Source: Candidatus Leptovillus affinis
GTDB lineage: Bacteria; Chloroflexota; Anaerolineae; Promineifilales; Promineifilaceae
Length of the DNA stretch: 64,000 nucleotides
NCBI GenBank assembly: GCA_016705235.1
Contig: JADIYP010000006.1
Coordinates: 1,426,001-1,490,000, forward strand
Direction: 5' to 3'
In this document: piece after piece, positions 17,993 through 25,186 of the stretch
Numbering within the stretch: the stretch's first letter is position 1
How the letters are laid out: every line of letters starts with the position of its first letter
Position numbers and translations under genes: made by a program
Notes under the pieces: generated by a model
The model's input: only the letters and a program-made list of their open reading frames with translations
Database searches by the model: none
What the model was told of the DNA's origin: nothing

Positions 17993-18073
17993 AGTCGCCT
18001 GCAAGCACAAATATCTAAATCAATGTGTCCTTTGATAGGCACATCCTAAAACAAAACCTGGGAGGTTTTAATC

Positions 18074-18463
18074 ATGACAAACGAAGTTGTAATTGAAGTT
18101 GCGGAAGAAAAAAATGGCGGTTTATCCGGTATGGTCGTAGACAATGTTCACAAAGTCTTCCTCGTTGGTTTAGGCGCCGCCGCCATGGCCCAAGACGAAT
18201 TATTCAATCTGGTCGATAAATTCGTCGAACAAGGCGAAGAAACCGAAAAGAAAGTCCTCGATTCCGTCAACGACATGGTTGATGATCGCAAAAAAGAAGC
18301 CGAAAAAGCAAACAAACGCGCCGAGAAAGAATTCAACAAACGCATGGAAGCCGTTTTACATCGTCTGAACGTCCCTTCCCGCGCCGAGATTCGGTCTCTG
18401 AACACCAAAATCACCAAGCTGTCCAAGAAAATCGACGAACTGAATCAGGAAACTGTCGCTTAA
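18074..18463 (+). CDS. Phasin (PHA granule-associated protein, PhaI/PhaF type)
   Basis: Small protein of 129 residues that should coat the surface of polyhydroxyalkanoate storage granules. The hydrophobic/amphipathic segment FLVGLGAAAMAQDELFNLVDK (about residues 29-49) matches the phasin core, with LG-x3-MAQ-x-E followed by a Val/Glu-rich helix. Residues 55-95 are a highly charged Lys/Glu helix. The C-terminus VPSRAEIRSLNTKITKLSKKIDEL is a leucine-zipper-like coiled coil for oligomerisation. A good ribosome site (GGGAGG, 18060-18065) precedes ATG 18074. It is controlled by the operator-bearing promoter at 17942. A second phasin gene follows after 82 bp. Confidence 0.85.
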   Translation: MTNEVVIEVAEEKNGGLSGMVVDNVHKVFLVGLGAAAMAQDELFNLVDKFVEQGEETEKKVLDSVNDMVDDRKKEAEKANKRAEKEFNKRMEAVLHRLNVPSRAEIRSLNTKITKLSKKIDELNQETVA

Positions 18464-18545
18464 TCAGGCATCGCCTGATAAACCGCGGAAATGATTGCGG
18501 TGCGGCAATACAATTAGCCGCTGAAGAGAAAAAAAGGACAAAATC

Positions 18546-18923
18546 ATGGCCAAAATCGAAATCATCGAAGAAGAAGTCAGCGAAGAATCCAATGCCTTGT
18601 TAGATGCGGTCCGTCGTGTATTGATGGCCGGCATTGGCGCCGTCGTTCTGGCTCAAGAAGAAGTGGAAGAATTTGTAAACAAGCTCATCGACCGTGGCGA
18701 AATTGCCGAGAAAGACGGCCGTAAACTCATCAATGAAGTTGTCGAAAAGCGCAAAAAGAAAGCCCAAGACACCACCCACACGGCGCAAGACGAAGTAGAC
18801 AAACGCCTGGAAGGCCTGTTGGACAAACTCAACATCCCCACCAAAGGCGACATCGACGCCCTCAACGCCAAAGTCACTGAGCTGACCGCCAAAGTTGAAA
18901 CATTGAAAAAAACCATGGCCTAA
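18546..18923 (+). CDS. Second phasin (PhaI/PhaF type)
   Basis: Paralogue of the preceding gene, 125 residues, with the same three parts: LMAGIGAVVLAQEEVEEFVNK (about 22-42), a charged Lys/Arg/Glu helix and a C-terminal coiled coil, IPTKGDIDALNAKVTELTAKVETL. It probably forms mixed coats with the first phasin and shares its promoter. The ribosome site is a purine run (AAAAAAAGGACAAA) directly before ATG 18546. It is followed by an octamer-built hairpin (18934-18966) and a strong terminator (19053-19090), so the two phasins form a transcription unit separate from phaR. Confidence 0.85.
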   Translation: MAKIEIIEEEVSEESNALLDAVRRVLMAGIGAVVLAQEEVEEFVNKLIDRGEIAEKDGRKLINEVVEKRKKKAQDTTHTAQDEVDKRLEGLLDKLNIPTKGDIDALNAKVTELTAKVETLKKTMA

Positions 18924-18933
18924 AAGCCAATCC

Positions 18934-18966
18934 AACGGCCGTATTCCCAAACACAATACGGCCGTT
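18934..18966. repeat. Hairpin built from two ACGGCCGT octamers
   Basis: AACGGCCGTATT (18934-18945) and its exact complement AATACGGCCGTT (18955-18966) form a 12-bp perfect stem with a 9-base loop. Each arm is one copy of the genome's over-represented octamer plus ATT. It lies 10 bp after the second phasin gene. There is no T-run, so it is not a classic terminator; it may be an mRNA-end stabiliser. Confidence 0.6.
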
Positions 18967-19052
18967 TACCCAAACAACCACTATCTGACGCCTCGCTATC
19001 AGGCATCATCATACGGGCATCTCCTTTGGAGCACTCTGGGGTAAAGAGCTTA

Positions 19053-19090
19053 GGGGGGAGAAAACAAATCGTTTTCTCCCCCCGTTCTTT
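19053..19090 (+). terminator. Rho-independent terminator after the phasin genes
   Basis: A 13-bp perfect stem (GGGGGGAGAAAAC at 19053-19065, complement 19071-19083) with a 5-base loop is followed by GTTCTTTT. It ends the phasin transcript and lies just before the phaR promoter. Confidence 0.75.
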
Positions 19091-19145
19091 TGCATCCAGC
19101 CCTAACCGGCTTATAATCCATCATCTAAATAACGCAGTGTATCAT
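19090..19145 (+). promoter_or_regulatory. phaR promoter with predicted PhaR operator
   Basis: TTGCAT (19090-19095), a 16-bp spacer and TATAAT (19112-19117) form a promoter. The sequence ATAACGCAGTGTATCAT at 19129-19145 matches 14 of 17 positions of the operator consensus found twice at the phasin promoter and again keeps the CGCAGTG centre. It covers the expected start of transcription, so PhaR probably represses its own gene. Confidence 0.7.
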
Positions 19146-19159
19146 GAGGAGCAAAACCC

Positions 19160-19744
19160 ATGCCGGTTATCAAACGCTATCCAAATCGTAAGCTCTACGA
19201 TACAGAAGCCAAAAAATACATCACCCTCGATGGCATCGCCGAACTGATCCGCAAAGGCGAAGACATCCAGGTGGTAGACCACACAACAGACGAAGACCTG
19301 ACGGCCGTTACCCTCACCCAAATCATCTTTGAACAAGAGAAAAAGAGCAGCGGTTTCCTGCCCACGTCTGTCCTCACCGGCCTGGTCCAGGCAGGCGGCC
19401 AAACTGTCAACACCCTCCGTCGCTCCCTCACGTCGCCGCTCGAACTGCTCAACCACGTCGACCAGGAAATCGACAAACGCCTGCAAAGCCTGACAGAACG
19501 CGGCGACCTGGCCAAAGACGAAGCCACCCGTCTACGCGAAAAACTCTTGAGCGATCCCGCCCGCATGGCCGAAGAAAAACTCAACGCCACCGCCAGCGAA
19601 ATCGAAAAAATCGTGCGCTCCAGAGGCATCCCCACCCGCGACGAAGTTCAAACCCTCATCACCCAATTGGACGATCTGGCCGGCAAAATTGCCGCCATCA
19701 CCGTGCAAGAGCAAGAAAACCACCCAGATCAGGGATCGGCCTGA
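19160..19744 (+). CDS. phaR: PHA accumulation regulator PhaR with phasin-like C-terminus
   Basis: DNA-binding regulator of 194 residues that senses PHA granules. The N-terminal PHB_acc_N domain is unmistakable: KRYPNRKLYDTEAKKYITLD at 5-24, then IRKGEDIQVVDHTTDEDLT and LTQIIFEQEKK. In known systems PhaR represses phasin genes until it is sequestered on nascent granules. Residues 95-190 (DQEIDKRLQSLTERGDLAKDE ... IPTRDEVQTLITQLDDLAGKI) closely resemble the C-terminal half of the two phasins beside it. This may let PhaR bind the granule by the same surface. ATG 19160 follows GAGGAG. The gene probably begins an operon with the CoxG-like and XdhC-like genes (8 bp and 22 bp gaps). Confidence 0.9.
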   Translation: MPVIKRYPNRKLYDTEAKKYITLDGIAELIRKGEDIQVVDHTTDEDLTAVTLTQIIFEQEKKSSGFLPTSVLTGLVQAGGQTVNTLRRSLTSPLELLNHVDQEIDKRLQSLTERGDLAKDEATRLREKLLSDPARMAEEKLNATASEIEKIVRSRGIPTRDEVQTLITQLDDLAGKIAAITVQEQENHPDQGSA

Positions 19745-19752
19745 TTCTGACG

Positions 19753-20322
19753 ATGATGAAAACTCAGGGAAGCTTTACCTTTGCCGCCCCGCCAACCGAC
19801 ATCTGGCCCTTCCTCGTCAATCCACAAACACTCAGCCAAATTATACCGGGCTGCCAAGACATTTCCGCTCAGGCAAACGGCGCGTATCTGGCAAAGTTAC
19901 ACATTCGCGTCGGCCCATTGGCCGGCGAATACGCCGTCACCCTCCAGCCGACCGACAGCCAACCACCGACCGCCTATACCCTCACCTTTTCCGCCGCCAG
20001 TAAAACCGGCGGCGTTCAGGGCCACGGCCGTTTCCACCTGGAATCCCCAAATCCCACAGAAACCATCCTCTATTACGAAACGCAGGCCGAAGTCAGCGGC
20101 GATTTGCAGCAATACGCCGCGCCGCTCTTGGAAACCAATGCCCGCGCCATCACGCGCCAAAGTCTAGAAAATCTGGCCCACCTGCTGCAAAGCGGACAGT
20201 CCACCCCTACACCGCCGACGGCCCGCGCCCAGCAATCATTTATGCCTTACGCCGTCCTGGCCGCGCTTGCGGCCTTCGGGTTGGTCATGGGCCTGATCAT
20301 CTGGCAGCGTCGCAAAAAATAG
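19753..20322 (+). CDS. CoxG-like SRPBCC-domain protein with C-terminal membrane anchor
   Basis: Protein of 189 residues. Residues 1-145 match the CoxG (carbon monoxide dehydrogenase subunit G) branch of the SRPBCC lipid/ligand-binding fold: GSFTFAAPPTDIWPFLVNPQ, then LSQIIPGCQDI, VGPLAGEYAVTLQ and a C-terminal helix TRQSLENLAHLL. A transmembrane helix follows (about 166-185, YAVLAALAAFGLVMGLIIW) with a basic end, so the domain faces the cytoplasm from the membrane. In CO dehydrogenase clusters CoxG helps attach the enzyme to the membrane. No CO dehydrogenase subunit is in this window, so the partner is unknown. It is 8 bp downstream of phaR. Confidence 0.8.
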   Translation: MMKTQGSFTFAAPPTDIWPFLVNPQTLSQIIPGCQDISAQANGAYLAKLHIRVGPLAGEYAVTLQPTDSQPPTAYTLTFSAASKTGGVQGHGRFHLESPNPTETILYYETQAEVSGDLQQYAAPLLETNARAITRQSLENLAHLLQSGQSTPTPPTARAQQSFMPYAVLAALAAFGLVMGLIIWQRRKK

Positions 20323-20344
20323 CCCCAAAACCCGCCGTAACCAC

Positions 20345-21358
20345 ATGAACGAAATCATTTCCGACGTATTAGCCTGGCGCGAACAGCCATCCGCAAAAAT
20401 CGGCCTGGCCACGGTAATCCAGACCTGGGGATCTGCGCCACGGAAAGTCGGGGCCAAAATGGCTTTCTCGGCTAACGGCCGTCTCAGCGGTTCGGTCAGC
20501 GGCGGGTGCGTAGAAGGGGCGGTTGTCGAAGCGGGACAAACCGTTTTGACCACCGGCATCCCCCAACTGCTCCATTTCGGCGTCGCCGATGAGACCGCCT
20601 GGGACGTGGGGCTGGCGTGCGGCGGCAGTATCGCGGTGTTTGTGCAGGTATTGGACACGGCCGTTTTCGATTTTCTCCACGATCTCATCCGGCACAACCA
20701 GACCGGTTACAGCTACACGGTCATTCGCGGGCCAGAGCATCTGCTTGGCCGCCAATGGGTGGTCGGCGGTAACGGCCGTGCCGTCGGCAGCCTCCCGGCA
20801 GAATGGATGCCGCCCCTTCCACCAACGAGCTATCAAACCGGCCATCTCCTCCACCCCACGCCCGATATCGACATTTTCGTCGAAGTCTACCGCCCGGCTC
20901 CCACACTCGTCATGGTCGGCGGCGTCCACATCGCCATCGCCCTCACCCAAATGGCCCATCTCCTCGGCTTCCGCACGGTAATCATTGATCCACGCCGTGC
21001 GTTTGGCAGCCAGGAGCGCTTCGCCCACGCCGATCAGTTGTTCCAACTCTGGCCCGACAAAGCCTTTGCCCAGGTGGAAATTACCCCGGAAACGGCCGTT
21101 GCCCTGCTCACCCACGACCCCAAAATCGACGATCCCGCCCTCCGCATTGTGTTAAACAGCCCCGCCTTCTACATCGGCGCGCTGGGCAGCCCCAAAACCC
21201 ACGCCCACCGAATCACCCGCCTGCAAACCATGGGCTTCAACCAGGATCAGATCGGCCGCGTCCACGCCCCCATCGGCCTGACCATACACGCCCAAACCCC
21301 CGAAGAAATCGCCCTCGCCATCATGGCTGAAATCGTGAAAGCTTACAGGCAGTCGTGA
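20345..21358 (+). CDS. XdhC/CoxF-family molybdoenzyme maturation factor
   Basis: Protein of 337 residues. The N-terminal XdhC_CoxI domain has the conserved LATVIQTWGSAPRKVGAKM and the cysteine motif SVSGGCVEG (about residue 55), then ETAWDVGLACGGSI. The C-terminal half is a Rossmann-like XdhC_C domain (PTLVMVGGVHIAIALTQMA, then FYIGALGSPKTHAHR). Family members bind molybdenum cofactor and insert its sulphurated form into xanthine dehydrogenase or CO dehydrogenase-type enzymes. Together with the CoxG-like gene this points to a molybdenum hydroxylase encoded elsewhere. The stop codon lies inside the heptamer array that also contains the stop of the convergent galE gene. Confidence 0.85.
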   Translation: MNEIISDVLAWREQPSAKIGLATVIQTWGSAPRKVGAKMAFSANGRLSGSVSGGCVEGAVVEAGQTVLTTGIPQLLHFGVADETAWDVGLACGGSIAVFVQVLDTAVFDFLHDLIRHNQTGYSYTVIRGPEHLLGRQWVVGGNGRAVGSLPAEWMPPLPPTSYQTGHLLHPTPDIDIFVEVYRPAPTLVMVGGVHIAIALTQMAHLLGFRTVIIDPRRAFGSQERFAHADQLFQLWPDKAFAQVEITPETAVALLTHDPKIDDPALRIVLNSPAFYIGALGSPKTHAHRITRLQTMGFNQDQIGRVHAPIGLTIHAQTPEEIALAIMAEIVKAYRQS

Positions 21359-21434
21359 TGCGTGATGCCTATTTTTCGGCAGTTCACGCCTCACGCCTCA
21401 CGCCTCACGCCTCACGCTCACGCATCACGCCTCA
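21354..21434. repeat. Heptamer tandem array between convergent genes (unit CACGCCT)
   Basis: Two copies of a GCGTGAT-type unit are followed by four CACGCCT copies and then CACGCTCACGCATCACGCCTCAT, giving a 7-bp periodic inverted structure. It contains the stop codons of both xdhC (21356-21358) and galE (21425-21427), so the array has grown into the coding ends. It probably works as a bidirectional hairpin between the two genes. Confidence 0.8.
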
Positions 21435-22441
21435 TACCCTTTCGGGTTTTGCGACTGCCACCGCCAGGCATCGGCGCACATCGCTTCCAGGTCGCGCTGC
21501 GCCTGCCAGCCCAACTCCCGCGCCGCCAGCGACGGATCGGCATATGAACTGGCCACATCGCCCGGCCGCCGCGCCACAATCTGGTAGGGGATTTCTCGAC
21601 CAGACACCTTCACGAAGGCGGCAATGACATCCAACACCGAGTAGCCCACACCTGTGCCCAGGTTATAAACCACAATCCCAGGGTTTTGCGCCAGCTTGTC
21701 CAGAGCCTTCAAATGCCCGTCGGCCAGATCAACCACATGGATATAATCGCGCACGCCCGTACCATCCGGCGTGTCATAATCGCCACCAAAGACGCGCAGG
21801 GAGGGCAGTTTGCCCACGGCGACTTGCGTCATGTACGGCAGCAAGTTGTTGGGGATGCCGTTGGGGTCTTCGCCGATGCGCCCGCTGTTGTGCGCGCCAA
21901 CCGGATTAAAGTAGCGCAGCAGCACGATATTCCAGGCGTTATCCGACACGTACACATCTTGCAAGATTTTTTCGATGATGGCTTTGGAACGGCCGTATGG
22001 ATTCGTCGCCTCCTGTAAAGGCATATCTTCCGTTACCGGCACGGTTTCCGGCTCGCCGTACACCGTGGCCGACGAACTGAACACCAGATTCTTCACGCCT
22101 TGTTCGGCCATCACCTGGCACAACGTCACCGTGCCGCCGATGTTGTTGTCGTAATAAGCCAACGGCATGGCCACCGATTCACCCACCGCTTTTAGCCCGG
22201 CAAAATGAATCACGGCGTCGATGGCGTGTTGGGCGAACACGGCCGTTAACCCCGCCCTATCCCGCAAATCCACCGGATAAAACGTCGCCGCCCTGCCGGT
22301 AATGTCCGCCACCCGCCGCAGCGATTCTTCTTTACTGTTTACCAGATTATCCACCACCACCACGTCGTGCCCGGCCTGCAGCAAAGCCGCCACCGCATGG
22401 CTGCCAATGTACCCCGCGCCGCCCGTTACTAAAATTCGCAT
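21425..22441 (-). CDS. galE: UDP-glucose 4-epimerase
   Basis: Short-chain dehydrogenase-type epimerase of 338 residues that interconverts UDP-glucose and UDP-galactose, supplying precursors for the surface glycans. It has the NAD-binding TGGAGYIGSH at residues 7-16, the catalytic Ser in VFSSSATVYG and the catalytic YxxxK as YGRSKAIIEK. NPVGAHNSGRIGEDPNGIPN is typical of GalE. The start ATG 22441 has a strong ribosome site (GAGGTGA); the longer frame upstream lacks homology. The C-terminal residues GYEA are encoded inside the heptamer array. Confidence 0.93.
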   Translation of the reverse strand: MRILVTGGAGYIGSHAVAALLQAGHDVVVVDNLVNSKEESLRRVADITGRAATFYPVDLRDRAGLTAVFAQHAIDAVIHFAGLKAVGESVAMPLAYYDNNIGGTVTLCQVMAEQGVKNLVFSSSATVYGEPETVPVTEDMPLQEATNPYGRSKAIIEKILQDVYVSDNAWNIVLLRYFNPVGAHNSGRIGEDPNGIPNNLLPYMTQVAVGKLPSLRVFGGDYDTPDGTGVRDYIHVVDLADGHLKALDKLAQNPGIVVYNLGTGVGYSVLDVIAAFVKVSGREIPYQIVARRPGDVASSYADPSLAARELGWQAQRDLEAMCADAWRWQSQNPKGYEA

Positions 22442-22512
22442 ATTGTCACCTCGGTCAAAATTTATGAAACAGGGACAAAGAAACAGAGGCATCTCTGTGT
22501 CCCTTATCTTCC

Positions 22513-24258
22513 TTATGTAGCTTTGTATTCAAGAATCTGCCCCCGCCGCCAGCCGCGCACAGAGTTGATGAGATAAATTTGCGACGCCTGCCGCAAATCT
22601 TCTTTGGTTAATATTTTTTCGTGGATACGGCCGTTTGCCAACATCTCCTCGCGCAGCGTCCCAGCCAGCAAGCCGCAGCTTACCGGCGGCGTCCACAAAC
22701 CGCCGTCCAATGCCAGCACCACATTGGAACTGGCGGCCTCGGTCAGCTCGCCGCGCTCGTTCCACAAAATCACCTCGTCACAATCCGGCCGCGAAGCCCT
22801 GGCCGCCTCATACGCCTGTCGCTGCGTGGTTTTGTGGCATAGAAACAGGTCATCAGACTGCACCGGCTCGCGGGCCAGGCCAATCACAGCCGGTTCGGGT
22901 AGTTGGCCCAACGGCATGGTCTCGGTCTGGATACGGCCGTTCTGCCCCACCACCAACCGCACTTTACACGGTTCCGCCAACCCGGCAGCATGCTGCGCCA
23001 GCGCAGCGCGCACGGCCGTTTCCACCACCGCCACATCAAAATATGCCGCGCTGTCCATCAACCGCGCCACGTGCCGATCGAGCAAATAATAACCGCTTTC
23101 CGGCCGCCACAGCAGCGATTCCAACAGATCAAAATCTGGCCGCCGCGCCAGCAGCACTTCGGCTTTCAACAAACATTCCGCGTATTCCGCCGCCGCGTCT
23201 GAATCCCAAACCACGCCGCTGCCCACGTTGTAAACGGCCGTTTCCCGCTGCCTATCCACCACCACTGTGCGAATGGCCACATTAAATAGGGCGCGCAGCC
23301 GCGTCGGCGCTTCTGGTTCTGGCGCGATCAGCCCCACCGCACCCGTATACACGCCGCGCGGTGCCGGCTCCAACTCCCGAATGATGCGCATCGTACGCAC
23401 TTTGGGCGCGCCGGTGATGGAAGCGCAGGGATACATGGCCTGAAAAATGTCGCTCAGCGCCGCATCGGTGCGCGCTGTTACGGTGGAGGTCATTTGCAGC
23501 AGAGTCGGATAGCGCTCCACGGCAAACAGGTCCGGCACGGCCACGCTTCCCAGTGCCGCCACGCGCCCCATATCGTTACGGATCATGTCCACGATCATCA
23601 CATTTTCCGCCCGGTTTTTCTCCGATTGGCGCAGCCAGTCCGCGTTGGCTCTGTCTTCGGCCAGGGTGCGCCCGCGCACGGCCGTTCCCTTCATCGGCTT
23701 AGACGTTAGCCGGTCGCCATCCAGGCGAAAAAACAATTCCGGCGACACCGAGCAGACAACATGCCGCCCGGTATCTACATAGGCGGCATAATTTGCCCGC
23801 TGCGCCGCCGTCAACGCGCGAAAAAGCCCCCACGGCTCGCCGCGAAATGAGGCGCCCAAGGGGAATGTCATATTCACCTGGTAGGTATAGCCGGCGGCGA
23901 TGTGGTTTTTGATGTGGGTGACGGCCGTTTCATGCTCGCTTTCGTTCAGCCCGGCCTGCCAGTCGCCCAGTTCATAACTGGTGAGGGGAAAATCGTCGAG
24001 TGTCGCCGCCACTTCGGGCGCGGCGTACAGGCCAAACCACAACAGCGGCGGGTCGTCGGGATGGGGTGCGTGAACGGCCAGACCATAAGCGGCGGCGGCT
24101 TCGTAGGTAAGAAAACCGGCGGCGTGAAGATTGTGGGTGGAAACGGCCGTTTCCACCGCCGCCAGCGCCGCCGCCACCTCGCCCGGTTCCGTCGTCGAAA
24201 TTACCCGCACCGGCTCCCGAAACACCAACCAGCGCGGGCCATCTTGAATGATTACCAT
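22513..24258 (-). CDS. pabB-pabC: Fused aminodeoxychorismate synthase component I / aminodeoxychorismate lyase
   Basis: Bifunctional folate-pathway protein of 581 residues. Residues 1-350 are the chorismate-binding PabB part: KPMKGTAVRGRTLAEDRANA, then SEKNRAENVMIVDMIRNDMG and CASITGAPKVRTMRII contain the usual chorismate and magnesium ligands. Residues 360-575 are a class IV PLP aminotransferase (LLESLLWRPESGYYLLDRHV, then CDEVILWNERGELTEAASSN), corresponding to 4-amino-4-deoxychorismate lyase (PabC). The fusion should turn chorismate plus ammonia into p-aminobenzoate; the glutaminase PabA is not in the window. ATG 24258 was chosen because the open frame further upstream runs through a repeat array and antisense to proC without homology. 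Confidence 0.88.
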   Translation of the reverse strand: MVIIQDGPRWLVFREPVRVISTTEPGEVAAALAAVETAVSTHNLHAAGFLTYEAAAAYGLAVHAPHPDDPPLLWFGLYAAPEVAATLDDFPLTSYELGDWQAGLNESEHETAVTHIKNHIAAGYTYQVNMTFPLGASFRGEPWGLFRALTAAQRANYAAYVDTGRHVVCSVSPELFFRLDGDRLTSKPMKGTAVRGRTLAEDRANADWLRQSEKNRAENVMIVDMIRNDMGRVAALGSVAVPDLFAVERYPTLLQMTSTVTARTDAALSDIFQAMYPCASITGAPKVRTMRIIRELEPAPRGVYTGAVGLIAPEPEAPTRLRALFNVAIRTVVVDRQRETAVYNVGSGVVWDSDAAAEYAECLLKAEVLLARRPDFDLLESLLWRPESGYYLLDRHVARLMDSAAYFDVAVVETAVRAALAQHAAGLAEPCKVRLVVGQNGRIQTETMPLGQLPEPAVIGLAREPVQSDDLFLCHKTTQRQAYEAARASRPDCDEVILWNERGELTEAASSNVVLALDGGLWTPPVSCGLLAGTLREEMLANGRIHEKILTKEDLRQASQIYLINSVRGWRRGQILEYKAT

Positions 24259-24270
24259 GGGAATATTTGA

Positions 24271-24334
24271 GTGCGGAGTGCGGAACGCGGAGTGGGGAAA
24301 AGAGGTTCCGCACTCCGCACTCCGCACTCCGCAC
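24271..24334. repeat. Heptamer tandem/inverted array (unit GTGCGGA)
   Basis: GTGCGGA units at 24271-24294 are answered by four inverted TCCGCAC units at 24306-24334, giving an almost complete hairpin with a short GGGGAAAAGAGG centre. It fills the gap between proC and the pabB-pabC gene. Confidence 0.8.
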
Positions 24335-24337
24335 TTC

Positions 24338-25174
24338 TTACTGCGGCCCTTTGGCTTCTTCGCCGCGCCCCAGAGCAATAGACCGCTCGTAGGCGGCCCA
24401 AATGCCGCGCGAGATAACCGTGCGCAGGCCGCCTTTTTCCATGTGGTACAGCGCCTCGGCTGTTGTGCCGCCGGGGGACGTGACCTGATTACGCAGCTCG
24501 GCGACGTGTTTATTCGAGCGGCGGGCAAATTCCACCGACCCCAGCATCGTCTGCGTGACCAAATCGGTGGCGATGCGGCGCGAAAAGCCCATGTGGACCC
24601 CGGCGTCAATCATCGCCTCCATCATCATAAAAACATACCCCGGGCCGGAGCCGCTGAGCGCGGTAGCCATGTCCAGATACCGCTCATCATCGACAAAAAT
24701 TTCCTGCCCAAACGAGCCGAGGATGGCCTGCGCCTGCTGCTTGTGCAGGTCGCTCACTTCCGGCGTAGAGGTCCACACAGTAATGCCCTGGCCGATTTGC
24801 GCCGGGGTATTGGGCATGGCGCGCACCACAGAGGCGTGGGCCACGCCATTCGCCAATTTGCGGATGGGCACGCCGGCAATGATGGAAAGCACCAAATCCT
24901 GCCGCCGCAAGTGGCCGCGAATGGTCGGCATCACTTCGTCCAGGTTTTGTGGTTTGATGGAAAAGACGATGACCTGCCCTTCCTCGGCCGCGTAGGCGTT
25001 GTCGCCAGTCGTATTCACGCCATGACGCTCGTGGAGATATTTCAGCCGCGCTTCCCAGGGATCGGCAGCGATGATATGCTCGGCGGTGACAATTTGTTGG
25101 TCCAACAGGCCGCGAATCATGGCTTCGGCCATGGTTCCGCTGCCGATAAAAGCAATTTTTTTATCTTGAAACAT
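24338..25174 (-). CDS. proC: Pyrroline-5-carboxylate reductase
   Basis: Last enzyme of proline synthesis, 278 residues, reducing pyrroline-5-carboxylate with NAD(P)H. The dinucleotide fold begins IAFIGSGTMAEAMIRGLL (residues 7-24). VRAMPNTPAQIGQG and the signature ATALSGSGPGYVFMMMEAMI are present, and the C-terminal LRNQVTSPGGTTAEALYHME matches the PROSITE region of the family. The C-terminal end stops just before the heptamer array. It lies between menC and pabB-pabC on the same strand, 12 bp from menC, and is probably cotranscribed with it. Confidence 0.95.
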   Translation of the reverse strand: MFQDKKIAFIGSGTMAEAMIRGLLDQQIVTAEHIIAADPWEARLKYLHERHGVNTTGDNAYAAEEGQVIVFSIKPQNLDEVMPTIRGHLRRQDLVLSIIAGVPIRKLANGVAHASVVRAMPNTPAQIGQGITVWTSTPEVSDLHKQQAQAILGSFGQEIFVDDERYLDMATALSGSGPGYVFMMMEAMIDAGVHMGFSRRIATDLVTQTMLGSVEFARRSNKHVAELRNQVTSPGGTTAEALYHMEKGGLRTVISRGIWAAYERSIALGRGEEAKGPQ

Positions 25175-25186
25175 GTGGTTTCCTTT

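Noticed and set aside
21354..21434. Possible CRISPR array
   Set aside because: The repeats are 7 bp, directly adjacent and without spacers of constant length; no cas genes are present.
24259..24609. N-terminal extension of the pabB-pabC fusion
   Set aside because: The extension reads through the heptamer array and antisense to proC; homology begins at the ATG at 24258.
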